This document shows positions 17,280 through 25,574 of a stretch of 64,000 bases of DNA, piece by piece. Origin of the DNA: Streptomyces sp. LaPpAH-108 (GTDB lineage: Bacteria > Actinomycetota > Actinomycetes > Streptomycetales > Streptomycetaceae). The notes under the pieces were generated by a model. It worked only from the letters and a program-made list of their open reading frames with translations. It was not told the origin of the DNA and did no database searches. The stretch lies in assembly GCF_000373625.1 (NCBI RefSeq), contig NZ_KB891995.1, positions 480,882-544,881 of the forward strand. The letters run 5' to 3'. The translations under genes and the position numbers were made by a program. Position 1 is the stretch's first letter. Each line of letters begins with the position of its first letter.

Positions 17280-17499
17280 GGAACGAGGTCCACGCCGTGG
17301 AGGAGACGGTGAGGTGGGGGCCGTCGGGGATCTTGGAGTCGCGGACGTGGATGTCGTGGGGGCAGGTGGCGACCTCGACGCAATCGCCGCCACTGTCATT
17401 GCTGTACGAGGACTTGTGCCAGGTGTAGGCGGTTTCAACGCAATTGCCGCCGCTGTCGTTGCTGTAGCTCGACTTGAACCACCGCAGGGTGCTGGTCAT
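17257..17499 (-). CDS. DUF397 protein with duplicated N-terminal motif
   Basis: An 80-residue member of DUF397, the small partners of DUF5753-type HTH regulators. The family motif WxKSSYSNDSGGxCVE occurs twice, at residues 7-22 and 27-42. The usual protein has one copy, so a 60-base tandem duplication has occurred. The C-terminal part (VRDSKIPDGPHLTVSSTAWTSF) is normal. Its ATG overlaps the stop of the regulator gene (ATGA), giving coupled translation. In related pairs the small protein is thought to modulate the regulator. Confidence 0.88.
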   Translation of the reverse strand: MTSTLRWFKSSYSNDSGGNCVETAYTWHKSSYSNDSGGDCVEVATCPHDIHVRDSKIPDGPHLTVSSTAWTSFLTGAPRV

Positions 17500-18338
17500 G
17501 TCCGTTCTTCTCCCGCCAACTTCCGGATAAAGCTCAGCGATTCGTCCGGGCTCAGAGCCTGTGACCGGATCTTCGCATACCGGTGGCTGAGACGCGCCAC
17601 CTTAACGGGATCACTGATGAGGGTGCTCTCGTCCTCAATCTCCAGGTAGACGACGTGTTCGTGATCCTTGGTCACGACCAACACCATGTCGCCTCGGGTG
17701 CCTGCATGACTACCCTTCGCGCCCCGGTTCATGGACATCACTTGAAGACTGACGTTGTCCCGCTCGGCATCCTCCAAGAGCGCGTACAGCTGGGCCCGTT
17801 GGATGTCCCAGCTTCCTACGGGCCGTCGCAGCGCCGCCTCGTCGAGAATCAGCTCGATCATGGGAGTTGGGTTGATGCGGTCGAAGAGCGCCCTTCGCGC
17901 AATGCGTGCGGCAACCAGCTCGTCCACTGTTGCCTCGGCGAGTGGTGGATAGCCGCCTCCGATCAGCGCCCGCGCGTACTCCGGCGTCTGGAACAAGCCA
18001 GCGACCACGTACGTCTGGTAGGAGGACAACGTCACCGCCTCCGCCTCCATGAGGGCGAAGTCCTGGAACTGCGGCGGGTACTTCTCCATCAGCATGAGCT
18101 TGCGGGCCTTCTCGAACAGGCCCATCCCGTCGCCGATGGCTTTCTCCAGCGCCACCAGCATCGCGTCACTCGCGGGCTGCGCACACGTCTCCACCGCGCT
18201 GATGGCGGACGCCGTGTAGCCCGTCAGCTTGCCCAGTTCTTCCTGCGTCAGCCCGTGTTTCTCGCGCAGTGCTTTCGTGAGGAGGGCGACCATGCGCGCC
18301 GCGCCACCTGCCTGAGCCTTATTTGCTGCCCGCGCCAT
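17496..18338 (-). CDS. XRE-family regulator with DUF5753 domain (WhiJ-like)
   Basis: A 280-residue regulator. The HTH is near residues 15-70 (LREKHGLTQEELGKLTGYTASAISAVE), and the DUF5753 domain (~100-275) contains the usual VVAGLFQTPEYARALI and VLVVTKDHEHVVYLE/IEDESTL blocks. The ATG at 18338 is chosen because GGGGGTGA lies directly upstream; a TTG seven codons earlier is less likely. It is followed without a gap by the DUF397 gene. Such pairs affect development and antibiotic production in Streptomyces (whiJ family). Confidence 0.92.
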   Translation of the reverse strand: MARAANKAQAGGAARMVALLTKALREKHGLTQEELGKLTGYTASAISAVETCAQPASDAMLVALEKAIGDGMGLFEKARKLMLMEKYPPQFQDFALMEAEAVTLSSYQTYVVAGLFQTPEYARALIGGGYPPLAEATVDELVAARIARRALFDRINPTPMIELILDEAALRRPVGSWDIQRAQLYALLEDAERDNVSLQVMSMNRGAKGSHAGTRGDMVLVVTKDHEHVVYLEIEDESTLISDPVKVARLSHRYAKIRSQALSPDESLSFIRKLAGEERT

Positions 18339-18463
18339 TGCGGTCACCCCCGGACTCAACCGAACTCAACCGGTCACCATTACTCACCGCCCGTGCCCGA
18401 CCGTTTCGAGGTATCGACGGAGAGTCATGGAAAACCGTAGCGCCCACCACTGACACTGTCCCC

Positions 18464-18877
18464 ATGAATACGCAAAGTCACCTGGCGATCCAATGGCTGC
18501 CCACCAGCGGCATCCACCTTCGCAGGGCTGGGGTTCAGTTCGACGCCGTCCGGCTGGACGGCGATCCGGGGCGGCGCCTGGCCGACCGGCTGGCGCGGAT
18601 GACGGGGGGTGAGCCAGGGCCGGTGGTGGAGTCGGGCAGCGGACGCCGGAGCGTGTACTTCCTCGTGGAGCCGGGGAGTACGGCCCATCACGCGTGGCCG
18701 CCGGAGGTCACCCGGCTGACGAGCGGGCCGTTCCGGGTGAGCTACATCCCGGTGCCCGCGCTGAACGGGCCGACCTGGCCGCTGAGTTGGCGGTTCCCCC
18801 CGACGGCGGCCGACCGGTTCGTGCACACGATGCTGCTGCGCAGCGCCCTGCTGAACAGCCCGGACGCGCTCAGCTGA
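18464..18877 (+). CDS. Hypothetical protein
   Basis: A 137-residue protein divergent from the DUF5753 regulator. The segment RSVYFLVEPGSTAHHAWPPEVTRL reminds me of short proteins related to the N-terminal part of actinobacterial primase/polymerase-like proteins, but no catalytic motif can be seen and I do not assign a function. It starts at ATG 18464 and ends overlapping the convergent gene by 8 bases. Its position beside a whiJ-type pair is common for orphan partners of these regulators. Confidence 0.6.
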   Translation: MNTQSHLAIQWLPTSGIHLRRAGVQFDAVRLDGDPGRRLADRLARMTGGEPGPVVESGSGRRSVYFLVEPGSTAHHAWPPEVTRLTSGPFRVSYIPVPALNGPTWPLSWRFPPTAADRFVHTMLLRSALLNSPDALS

Positions 18878-19568
18878 AGACGATCATCGAGCCCTGGGCG
18901 AGGGAACGGGTGGCGGCGGCGTGCAGGCCGAGCCAGACGTGCCGTTCGCGGGCGAAGGGGCTCGGGTCGTAGGGCGCGGGGGCCGCGGCCTCTTCCAACT
19001 CGGTCGGTGCTGAAGGCGGTCGGGGAGCGGCCGGCGGGTTGGCGGGGTCGATGCCGAGGGCCGGGGCGATGTGCTCCAGCTCGCGGAGCAGGGCGTGGGT
19101 GGAGCCCAAGGGGCCGCCGCCCGCGAGGAGTTCGTCGTTCGACAGCGGGTGCGGGAAGTCCACGGGGACGTACGCACCCGCGTGGTCGTAGTGCCAGACC
19201 AGATGGGACTGCTGGGCGGTGGACTCGAACATCTCCAGCAACTGCTCGTAGTCGCCGCCGAGTTCGTCCACCGGGGTGACGGGCAGGCCGCAGACCTGGA
19301 GCAGGTGGACGCGGCGCAGGAAGTGCAGGGCGTCGTAGTCGAAACCGGCGACGGGGGCGACGTCGCCGGACAGGCCCGGCATGTACGGGAAGACCGGCAC
19401 CGAGGGGAGTCCGGCGTCGGTCAGCGCGCGGTTGTAGTGCGCGAGTTCCTCGGCGAACGGGTTGTCCGGGGCGTGGCACAGCACGTCCACGAGAGGGACC
19501 AGCCACAGGTCGCAGGCCAAGGAAAGCTCCTCGCACGTCGGGGCGCGTCGGGTGTCGCGGGTGGACAA
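18870..19568 (-). CDS. Hypothetical protein
   Basis: A 232-residue cytosolic protein rich in acidic and aromatic residues. It has no signal peptide or membrane segment. The body (DLWLVPLVDVLCHAPDNPF, DYDALHFLRRVHLLQV, SHLVWHYDHAGAYVPVDFP) reads as a real folded protein, followed by a Pro/Ala-rich linker and a short C-terminal helix. I do not recognise the family. It is convergent with the gene at 18464 and is followed by the TetR gene on the same strand, 16 bases further upstream. Confidence 0.65.
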   Translation of the reverse strand: MSTRDTRRAPTCEELSLACDLWLVPLVDVLCHAPDNPFAEELAHYNRALTDAGLPSVPVFPYMPGLSGDVAPVAGFDYDALHFLRRVHLLQVCGLPVTPVDELGGDYEQLLEMFESTAQQSHLVWHYDHAGAYVPVDFPHPLSNDELLAGGGPLGSTHALLRELEHIAPALGIDPANPPAAPRPPSAPTELEEAAAPAPYDPSPFARERHVWLGLHAAATRSLAQGSMIVFS

Positions 19569-19584
19569 GCGTAATGCGTGGGGG

Positions 19585-20202
19585 TCAGGGGGGCGGGGTC
19601 CGTGCGGAGGGTGCTTCGGGATCTTCGGGTTCCCTGGTGGGGAGGCCGCGCAGGAGGACGTCCAGATAGAGGTCGAAGCGGGGGGCGCTGGGGCCGATCT
19701 CGTGCCCTGCCTGGCGGGCGCCGAGCCACTGGGTGACGCCGAGGCCGAAGACGTACCAGCTCTGTTCCGCCATCTCCTCGTCCGCCCCGGCCAGCCGGAA
19801 CGCCCGCGTGACGCTGTCGCGGAGGCGGGCGAAGGGGGTGGGGGCGTGGCGGTGGGGGGCGGCGACGCGGGCGGCGAATCCGGGGGCCGACAGGAACTCG
19901 TCGTGCATGCGCCAGGCGAGGGTGGTGAGCCAGTCCCGCCAGGTGGCCGCCGTGGGTTCCGTGGTCGGGATGATCCTCTCCACCACCGTCTCGCTGACCA
20001 GGTCCATCAGGTCGTCCCGGTTCTTGACGTGCCGGTAGAGCGCGGAGTGCGACACGCCCAGGTCCTCGGCGAGGTCCCGCATCGTCACCGTGCGGAGGTC
20101 TCTCTTCAGCGCCGCGGTGACGATCCTCTCGCGGTTCAGGCGGGGTGGGCGGCCGAGTCGGGGGGTTCTGGGGGGTGTGCGGGACGGCTCGGGGTCGGTC
20201 AC
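19585..20202 (-). CDS. TetR-family repressor
   Basis: A 205-residue TetR protein. The HTH (VTMRDLAEDLGVSHSALYRHVKNRDDLMDLV) follows a basic tail, and the C-terminal ligand domain contains the TetR_C-like WRDWLTTLAWRMHDEFL. The start is GTG 20202. It is divergent from the MFS transporter gene, with a clear dyad in the intergenic region, so it should repress the pump. Because the pump gene carries a frameshift (see there), the pair may no longer work. Confidence 0.9.
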   Translation of the reverse strand: MTDPEPSRTPPRTPRLGRPPRLNRERIVTAALKRDLRTVTMRDLAEDLGVSHSALYRHVKNRDDLMDLVSETVVERIIPTTEPTAATWRDWLTTLAWRMHDEFLSAPGFAARVAAPHRHAPTPFARLRDSVTRAFRLAGADEEMAEQSWYVFGLGVTQWLGARQAGHEIGPSAPRFDLYLDVLLRGLPTREPEDPEAPSARTPPP

Positions 20203-20224
20203 GGCGTCAGTGTACGGAGACTTT

Positions 20225-20243
20225 TAGTGACCGCTGGTCATTA
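20225..20243. promoter_or_regulatory. TetR operator-like dyad between regulator and MFS gene
   Basis: TGACC (20228-20232) and GGTCA (20236-20240) are perfect arms around GCT, and outer TA/TA bases (20225-20226, 20242-20243) extend the symmetry. It lies 23 bases upstream of the TetR start and 60 bases from the MFS start. Confidence 0.6.
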
Positions 20244-20302
20244 ATGAGTTAGGGTGCCCTTACTTCTTGTCGTGCTTGTGCTCGTGGTGAGGGGTTGGGC
20301 GG

Positions 20303-21708
20303 ATGTGGGTCTTGGCCGGGGTGACGGCGCTGGTGCTCGCGGTGCGGCGGAAGGCCGGGGGCGGGGGTGCGTTCGGGGGTGCGGGGGGCGGCACGGTGGT
20401 GCTGCTGCTCGCCGCGTTCGCCGTGGCGTTGGGGCAGACCGTCGTCGTGGCCGTACTGGCCGCTTTCGCGCGGGAGTTGGGGGTCTCGGCCACGGGGGCG
20501 GGCTGGCTGCTGACCGCGTTCATGCTGGCGTCGCCGTCTCGACGCCGGTCGCGGGGCGGCTGGGGGATCTGTTCGGGTACCGGCGGGTGCTGGTCGGCGG
20601 TCTGGTGCTGCTCGTCGTCGGGTCCGTCGTCGCGGGGGTGGCGACGCGGCTCGGCTCCTACCCCGGGGTCCTCACCGGGCGCGTCCTCCAGGGGCTCTCC
20701 GGCGGGGTGTTCCCCTGCGCCTTCGGGCTCGCCCGGCAGACGGTTCCCGCGGAGCGGTTGCGGGGGGTCGTCGCCGCGCTCAGCACGATGTTCGGGGTCG
20801 GCGGGGCGCTGGGGATGGTCGTCGCGGGGCCGCTGGCGGATGTGGCGGGAGTGGCGGGGGTGTTCTGGCTGGTCGCGCTGCTGGGGGTGCTTGCGCTGGG
20901 TCTGGCGGGGGTGTGGGGCGGAGTCGTGGCGTCCCCTCGCGGGGGCGGGCGGGTCGATCTCGGCGGGGCGGTGCTGCTCGCGGGCACGCTGGTGTGTCTG
21001 CTGCTCGGGATCAGTCAGGGGCGGGCCTGGGGGTGGTCCTCGCCGGGGATCGTGCTGCTGTTCTGCGGCGCGGTTGTTCTGGGGGCCGGGTTCTGTCTTC
21101 TTGAGCGGCGGCATCCTGAACCGCTGGTGTCCCTGCGGTTGTTGACCGGGCGGGCGTTGCTCTCCGTCAACGTCGCGACCGTGGTGGTGAGTGTGGGGAT
21201 GTTCGCGGCGGTGCTGCTCGTGCCGTTGCTGGCGGCGACCGGGTTCGGGTACTCCGCTTCCCGTACGGGGTTGTTGATGCTGCCGATGGCTGTGTGTATG
21301 ACCGTCGCGGGGGGTCTTGCGGGGCGGGTGTTGCGGGTGGTGTCGGCGCGGGGGCTTTTTCAGCTGGGGGCGGTTCTGGCGGGCGCCGCTCTGGCGGGGT
21401 TCGGGGTGCTGCATTCCCGTGTGCTGGAACTTCTGGTGTGGGGCGGGGTGTTGGGGGTCGGGTACGGGTTTGCCTTCGCCTCGCTGGGTGAGCTTGTCGT
21501 GGGGGCGGTCGGGGTGTCCGAGACGGGTTCCGCGACGGGGGTGAACACGATTCTCCGCACCGTGGGGGGTGCGGTGGGGTCGGTGCTGTGCGTGGCGATC
21601 CTGGCGGGGTTTTCTTCCGACCCGGGGGAGGGGTACGGGGTGGCGTTCCTGGTCTCTGCGGTGATCGCGCTGTCTGCGGCGGGGGTTACTGTGCGGCGGC
21701 GCCCCTGA
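20303..21708 (+). pseudogene. MFS drug:H+ antiporter (DHA2/EmrB type), single frameshift
   Basis: The protein begins at ATG 20303 (MWVLAGVTALVLAVRRK) and reads through a first helix and ELGVSATGAGWLLTAFMLAS. It then leaves the family frame at about 20533; the continuation AVSTPVAGRLGDLFGYRRVLVGG lies one frame away. One missing G would restore a full-length antiporter of ~468 residues with motif A (GRLGDLFGYRR) and motif C-like GGALGMVVAGPLADV. No other defect is seen. It is either a recent inactivation or a sequencing error. It is divergent from its probable TetR repressor. Confidence 0.8.
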
Positions 21709-21832
21709 CGGCATGCCTTCGGCGCGGAAGCGGGTTCGCCGTCCGGCGGGTGCGGGGTGCGGGTGCGGATCCGTGGGCGGGGCACCCGGCCTCCGGCCGG
21801 GTCTCGGTTCCCACCCGCACCACCCGTACAAC

Positions 21833-22015
21833 TTTCGTCGTCGGGTGCGGGTGGCCCCTGTGGGGGGTTCTCGCCGTCGGCGGGTGCGGGTGCGGGTGTG
21901 GGTGGGGGTCAGCTTTCGTTGTCGGGTGCGGGTGGCCCTCGTGGGGCGGATTCGCCGTCGGCGGCTGGCGGGTGGGGGTGGTTCCTGGGGGGCGGTCTCG
22001 CCGTTGGCGGGTGGG
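21833..22015. repeat. Diverged 81-base direct repeats in an intergenic region
   Basis: A unit TTTCGTCGTCGGGTGCGGGTGGCC...TTCGCCGTCGGCGG occurs at 21833 and 21914, and a shortened third copy ends near 22015. The 520 bases between the MFS gene and the next gene hold these GC-rich repeats and no credible coding sequence. Confidence 0.65.
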
Positions 22016-22106
22016 GTGGGGCTTCCGTTTCTTGGGTTCGGGGCAGGGCGCGGTAGCCCGCTGGGCGCGTATCTTCCAGACTGCTCCGTTCGGCAGGTGG
22101 ATTCAT

Positions 22107-22139
22107 CCCATAGGTGGAAGCATCCCCTTTACCTATGGG
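22107..22139. promoter_or_regulatory. Perfect 9-base inverted repeat
   Basis: CCCATAGGT (22107-22115) and ACCTATGGG (22131-22139) are exact reverse complements with a 15-base spacer. It lies about 90 bases upstream of the exported-protein frame at 22231 and may be an operator or part of its promoter. Confidence 0.45.
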
Positions 22140-22230
22140 CGGGTGTCGTCCGCTGCATCGAGACTGGTCCGGGATGCGGTGACCGCATGGTCCGACCCGG
22201 TGCATCCCCGCTCAGAGCAAGGGGAATGTC

Positions 22231-22842
22231 ATCCGTAAGAGGAAGTTTCGTCTGACCGTCGCCCTGCTTGCATCCCTGATGGTCGGAGGGATCTCGGCCT
22301 CGGCAGCGACTGCGTCCATCCGAGACAGCCGTCCAGCGGAGGGCTCTGCCTCACAGGTAGGTGCCGTGGATCCGATGCCGGGTGTCGCGCCCCCCGGCTC
22401 CGACGGAACCGCGGTCTATCTGGACGGTGCCGGCCACCCGATGGACATGGGTACAGCCAGGGCGTCCGGCGGTAGCCGGGAAGCCGCGGCGCTTGGATGT
22501 ACCCCGGTCAGTGGCAGGGACAACCCCCACCGGTCTGCCACTGGGGTGGCGGTATCGGGCCATGGGTGGTGGAAGAAAGGGAACTGCAGCAGCGACCGCG
22601 CCAAGGTGTTCAACTGCCTGTATGAGTGGTACACGGACAACAGCTGGCGTCAGCAGGCATGTTCACCGACGAAGACGCTCAAGCCCGGCGGTGGAAGCAC
22701 CCAGCGCACGGCGGCCCGTCATGACTGCCGCGACACCGAGCGAACGTCGTGGCGCAACCACGTGGACGTCGACGTCGTCGGGGAGATCGACACCGCGGAG
22801 AAGCCCATGAACCAGGCTGAAGTGAACTGCCGGGTGTACTGA
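22231..22842 (+). CDS. Secreted Cys-rich protein lacking a canonical start codon
   Basis: The frame encodes a good signal peptide (RKRKFRLTVALLASLMVGG ... ASAATA) followed by a ~165-residue mature part with several cysteines (GWWKKGNCSSDRAKVFNCLYEW, ARHDCRDTERTSW, NHVDVDVVGEIDT). No ATG, GTG or TTG precedes the positively charged segment after the upstream in-frame stop at 22180. The codon expected to start it, 22231-22233, is ATC, with AAGGGGA correctly spaced before it. An ATG at 22279 would remove most of the signal peptide. I annotate from the ATC. It may be a start-codon mutation, a rare start or a sequence error. The function is unknown. Confidence 0.5.
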   Translation: MRKRKFRLTVALLASLMVGGISASAATASIRDSRPAEGSASQVGAVDPMPGVAPPGSDGTAVYLDGAGHPMDMGTARASGGSREAAALGCTPVSGRDNPHRSATGVAVSGHGWWKKGNCSSDRAKVFNCLYEWYTDNSWRQQACSPTKTLKPGGGSTQRTAARHDCRDTERTSWRNHVDVDVVGEIDTAEKPMNQAEVNCRVY

Positions 22843-22905
22843 AAACCCACATCGGCCCGCCCGGAGAGGCATACCGGGGGCCCCGGCAGGACCATGGAGG
22901 ACCAC

Positions 22906-23724
22906 GTGTCGGAGCAGGACGCCACCGCAGGGCCGGGCATCGCGCCGACGTCCCTGCGTACGGCGGGCACCATGTTCGCCGCTCTCTACGGGGAGTCGGA
23001 CCCGTACCCCTGGCACGATCCCGGGTCCGAGCACGACGCGTACCAGTTGTTCTACCAGCGGTCGCTGGCCATGGGGTGGCTCGACGAGCGGGCGGGCGAG
23101 GGTGAGGCGCCCGGGCTCTGGGGGATGAATGATGCGGGGTGGGGTCATCCCCGCGATGACTTCGGGACGGATCTCGTCTCGTGGTTTCAGGTCGAGGCGA
23201 GTGCCGTGGCGGATGATCGGCCGTTGCCCGTGCAGCCGTTTCTGCGTTGTGCCTGGGATGTCACGGTGCGGCTCGGGGTGGTGCGGCTCGGGGCCGTGCA
23301 GGTGCTTCTGCCGGTGCAGGGGGTCGATGCCGGCGTGCGGCCGCCTCAGGCGGCCGTGCCGTCCTTGGGGACGGTCGACTGGTTCGGGGAGGGCGACCCG
23401 GGGGCGCGGGCAGTGGTGACGGTTCGTGTCGACAGTGGTCAGGATCCGGCGGTCTCCGCGGTGGGGCCACAACTGGTCAGCTGTCTGGGGCAGTTGGATC
23501 AGGGCCTCTTCGGGTTCCGGGCGGACGGAGCCGCCGCCCCGGACCCCGCGCCGCCCTTCGACGACAGCTTCTGGAACGGGCCGTCCCGGCACGCCCTGAC
23601 GCTGCGCGGCGAACTCCCCGAGTGGTCATGTGACGCCGTCGGCTGGGTCGCCGAGACCGTCGCCGACTGTGCCGCCCGCCTCGGCGTCCGCACCCCCCTG
23701 CTGCTCACCGTCACGCGAAACTGA
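22906..23724 (+). CDS. Hypothetical protein
   Basis: A 272-residue cytosolic protein. It has an N-terminal helix-rich part (SLRTAGTMFAALYGESDPYPW) and alternating beta segments (FLRCAWDVTVRLGVVRLGAVQVLLPVQG, ARAVVTVRVDSGQ). No signal peptide, membrane helix or known motif is seen. The GTG at 22906 is preferred because GGAGG lies 5 bases upstream; an ATG at 22894 is the alternative. It stands 63 bases after the secreted protein gene on the same strand. I cannot assign a family. Confidence 0.65.
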   Translation: MSEQDATAGPGIAPTSLRTAGTMFAALYGESDPYPWHDPGSEHDAYQLFYQRSLAMGWLDERAGEGEAPGLWGMNDAGWGHPRDDFGTDLVSWFQVEASAVADDRPLPVQPFLRCAWDVTVRLGVVRLGAVQVLLPVQGVDAGVRPPQAAVPSLGTVDWFGEGDPGARAVVTVRVDSGQDPAVSAVGPQLVSCLGQLDQGLFGFRADGAAAPDPAPPFDDSFWNGPSRHALTLRGELPEWSCDAVGWVAETVADCAARLGVRTPLLLTVTRN

Positions 23725-23761
23725 GTCGCTCCCCCGCGAGGGCGCTGCCAGCTTCGCGGCC

Positions 23762-23957
23762 GTGATCGTGTACCCCCTGTGGCATGTGGGCCACCAGAAC
23801 GAGGCCGGCGAGAACGGCTCGACCGTGCACGTCGATCAAAACGGCGTCTTCTGCGACGAGTTGGACGGCGACGACGTCAAGCTGCTCGGCATCTACTCCA
23901 GCCCCGAACGAGGACGAGTGGACGGAGGGCTTCGTCCGGGTCATGCCGGGCGAGTAG
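23762..23957 (+). pseudogene. Remnant of a DUF7336-like small protein
   Basis: The first frame reads VIVYPLWHVGHQNEAG ... GDDVKLLGIYSSPE and the second frame continues NEDEWTEGFVRVMPGE to a stop at 23955. In the family I recall, an LWHxH...DDxKLIGVYSS block is followed by ~40 residues and then DxWTEGF. Here the middle is missing and the ends are joined out of frame, so this is a deletion remnant. It has no ribosome site. It is a probable dead gene between two intact ones. Confidence 0.55.
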
Positions 23958-23960
23958 ACG

Positions 23961-24323
23961 TCACGCGTCGGGGGCCCGCCGGTGGCTCAGCACGTTGACC
24001 ACCTTGCCGTTGGGGTCGCGGACGAAGAAGCGGCGTACTCCCCAGGGCTCGTCCTGGAGGGGGTGCAGGACCTCGGCACCCTGGGCGCGCACGGCCGCGT
24101 ACGCCGCGTCCACGTCGTCCACCTCCACGCTCAGGTCCGGGACGACGGGCGCGGTCGCGTCCTTCGTCATCACGCTCACCTGCGCGGTCGGGTTCGCCGG
24201 GGAGGCCAGGGTCAGGATCCAGCCGTGGTTCATGACCTCCTCGAAGCCGAGGAGGCCGTAGAAGGCGCGGCTCTCCTGGAGCGCCTGCGACGGGATGGTG
24301 GGGACGACGCGGCGGACGGTCAT
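23961..24323 (-). CDS. VOC family protein
   Basis: A 120-residue single VOC domain: VVPTIPSQALQESRAFYGLLGFEEV (first unit) and WGVRRFFVRDPNGKVVNVLSHR (metal-binding strand). The start is ATG 24323. It is divergent from the FAD monooxygenase gene, and a palindrome CTTTCCGGAAAG lies between them, so the two may share regulation. Possible roles are isomerase, dioxygenase or antibiotic binding; I cannot decide. Confidence 0.85.
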   Translation of the reverse strand: MTVRRVVPTIPSQALQESRAFYGLLGFEEVMNHGWILTLASPANPTAQVSVMTKDATAPVVPDLSVEVDDVDAAYAAVRAQGAEVLHPLQDEPWGVRRFFVRDPNGKVVNVLSHRRAPDA

Positions 24324-24353
24324 CGGGGCTCCAAGTCCTGGGGCGGCGGGGGG

Positions 24354-24365
24354 CTTTCCGGAAAG
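24354..24365. promoter_or_regulatory. 12-base palindrome CTTTCCGGAAAG
   Basis: A perfect self-complementary 12-mer in the 123-base divergent region between the VOC and monooxygenase genes. It is a possible operator. No ligand or factor can be named. Confidence 0.35.
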
Positions 24366-24446
24366 TGTCGTCGCGTTGTCGGGTGGCCGGGGCGGTTGTC
24401 GGGCACGTGTCGGGGGTTTGTCGGCCGGGCTTGGGAGCTTGGGGCC

Positions 24447-25574
24447 ATGAGCACTCACGTCACGATCATCGGTGCGGGACTCGGCGGCCTCACGCTCGCC
24501 CGCGTCCTGCACGTCCACGGCATCCCGTCCACCGTCTACGAGGCGGAGCCCTCCCCGGAGGCGCGCGCCCAGGGCGGGCTGCTCGACATCCGCGACTACA
24601 ACGGCCAGCTCGCGCTGCGCGACGCCGGTCTCCACGACGAGTTCCGCGCCCTCATCCTCGAAGGGCGCCAGGCGACCCGCGTCCTGAGCCGGGAGGGCGA
24701 GGTGCTGCTCGACCTGCCCGACGACGGCACGGGGCCCCACCCCGAGGTGCCGCGCGGTGAGCTGCGGCAGCTGCTGCTCGACTCGCTGCCGGAGGGCACC
24801 GTGCGGTGGGGGCACAAGGTCACCGGGGTCCGGGGGCTCGGCGGGGGCCGTCACGAGGTGGCCTTCGCCGACGGCACCGCCGTGGAGACGGAGCTGCTGG
24901 TGGGCGCGGACGGCGCGTGGTCGCGGGTACGGCCGCTGCTGTCCGGCGCGATACCCGAGTACACCGGCGTCTCCTTCGTCGAGACCCATCTGCTCGACGC
25001 CGACACCCGGCACCCGGAGAGCGCCAAGCTCGTCTGCGACGGCTCCACGATGATCCTCGCGCCGGGCAAGGGGGTGCTGGTGCACCGGGAGCGGGGCCGG
25101 AGCCTGCACACCTGGGTGATGCTCGTCCGGCCGCGCGACTGGTTCGACGGGATCGACTTCTCCGACTCCGACTCCGCCTCTGCCTCGGCGCTCGCGCGGA
25201 TCGCGGGCGAGTTCTCCGACTGGGCGCCCCAGCTCACCGCGCTCGTCGCCGACGGCGACACCGCGCCCGTGCCGCGCCACATCCACTCCTTGCCCGCCGA
25301 ACACCGCTGGGAGCGGGTGCCGGGCGTGACACTGCTCGGCGACGCGGCCCACCTCACGGCGCCCAACGGGGAGGGCGCCAACCTCGCCCTCTACGACGGC
25401 GCCGAACTCGGCAAGGCGATCGCCGCGCACCCGGGGGACGTGGAGGGGGCGCTCGCGGCGTACGAGCGGGAGATGTTCCCGCGCAGTGCGGCTGCCGCGC
25501 TGGAGGGGGTGGATCTGCGCGAGATGCTGGGCGAGGAGACGCCGTACCACCTGATCAGGATGTTCACGGAGTAG
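24447..25574 (+). CDS. FAD-dependent monooxygenase, TetX-like
   Basis: A 375-residue flavoprotein of the aromatic hydroxylase family. The FAD-binding GAGLGGLTLAR is at residues 9-19, a conserved ARAQGGLLDIRDYNGQLALRDAGL block follows, and the second FAD motif is LLGDAAHLTAPNGEGANLALYDG. The GGLLDI and GEGANLALYDG signatures resemble TetX-like hydroxylases, so a role in oxidative modification or inactivation of a polyketide or antibiotic is possible; the substrate is inference. The start is ATG 24447. It ends one base before the convergent GntR gene. Confidence 0.88.
   Translation: MSTHVTIIGAGLGGLTLARVLHVHGIPSTVYEAEPSPEARAQGGLLDIRDYNGQLALRDAGLHDEFRALILEGRQATRVLSREGEVLLDLPDDGTGPHPEVPRGELRQLLLDSLPEGTVRWGHKVTGVRGLGGGRHEVAFADGTAVETELLVGADGAWSRVRPLLSGAIPEYTGVSFVETHLLDADTRHPESAKLVCDGSTMILAPGKGVLVHRERGRSLHTWVMLVRPRDWFDGIDFSDSDSASASALARIAGEFSDWAPQLTALVADGDTAPVPRHIHSLPAEHRWERVPGVTLLGDAAHLTAPNGEGANLALYDGAELGKAIAAHPGDVEGALAAYEREMFPRSAAAALEGVDLREMLGEETPYHLIRMFTE

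Noticed and set aside
20260..21831. 523-codon minus-strand frame opposite the MFS gene
   Set aside because: Composition is Pro/Arg/His-rich with no domain pattern. The MFS reading on the plus strand explains the region.
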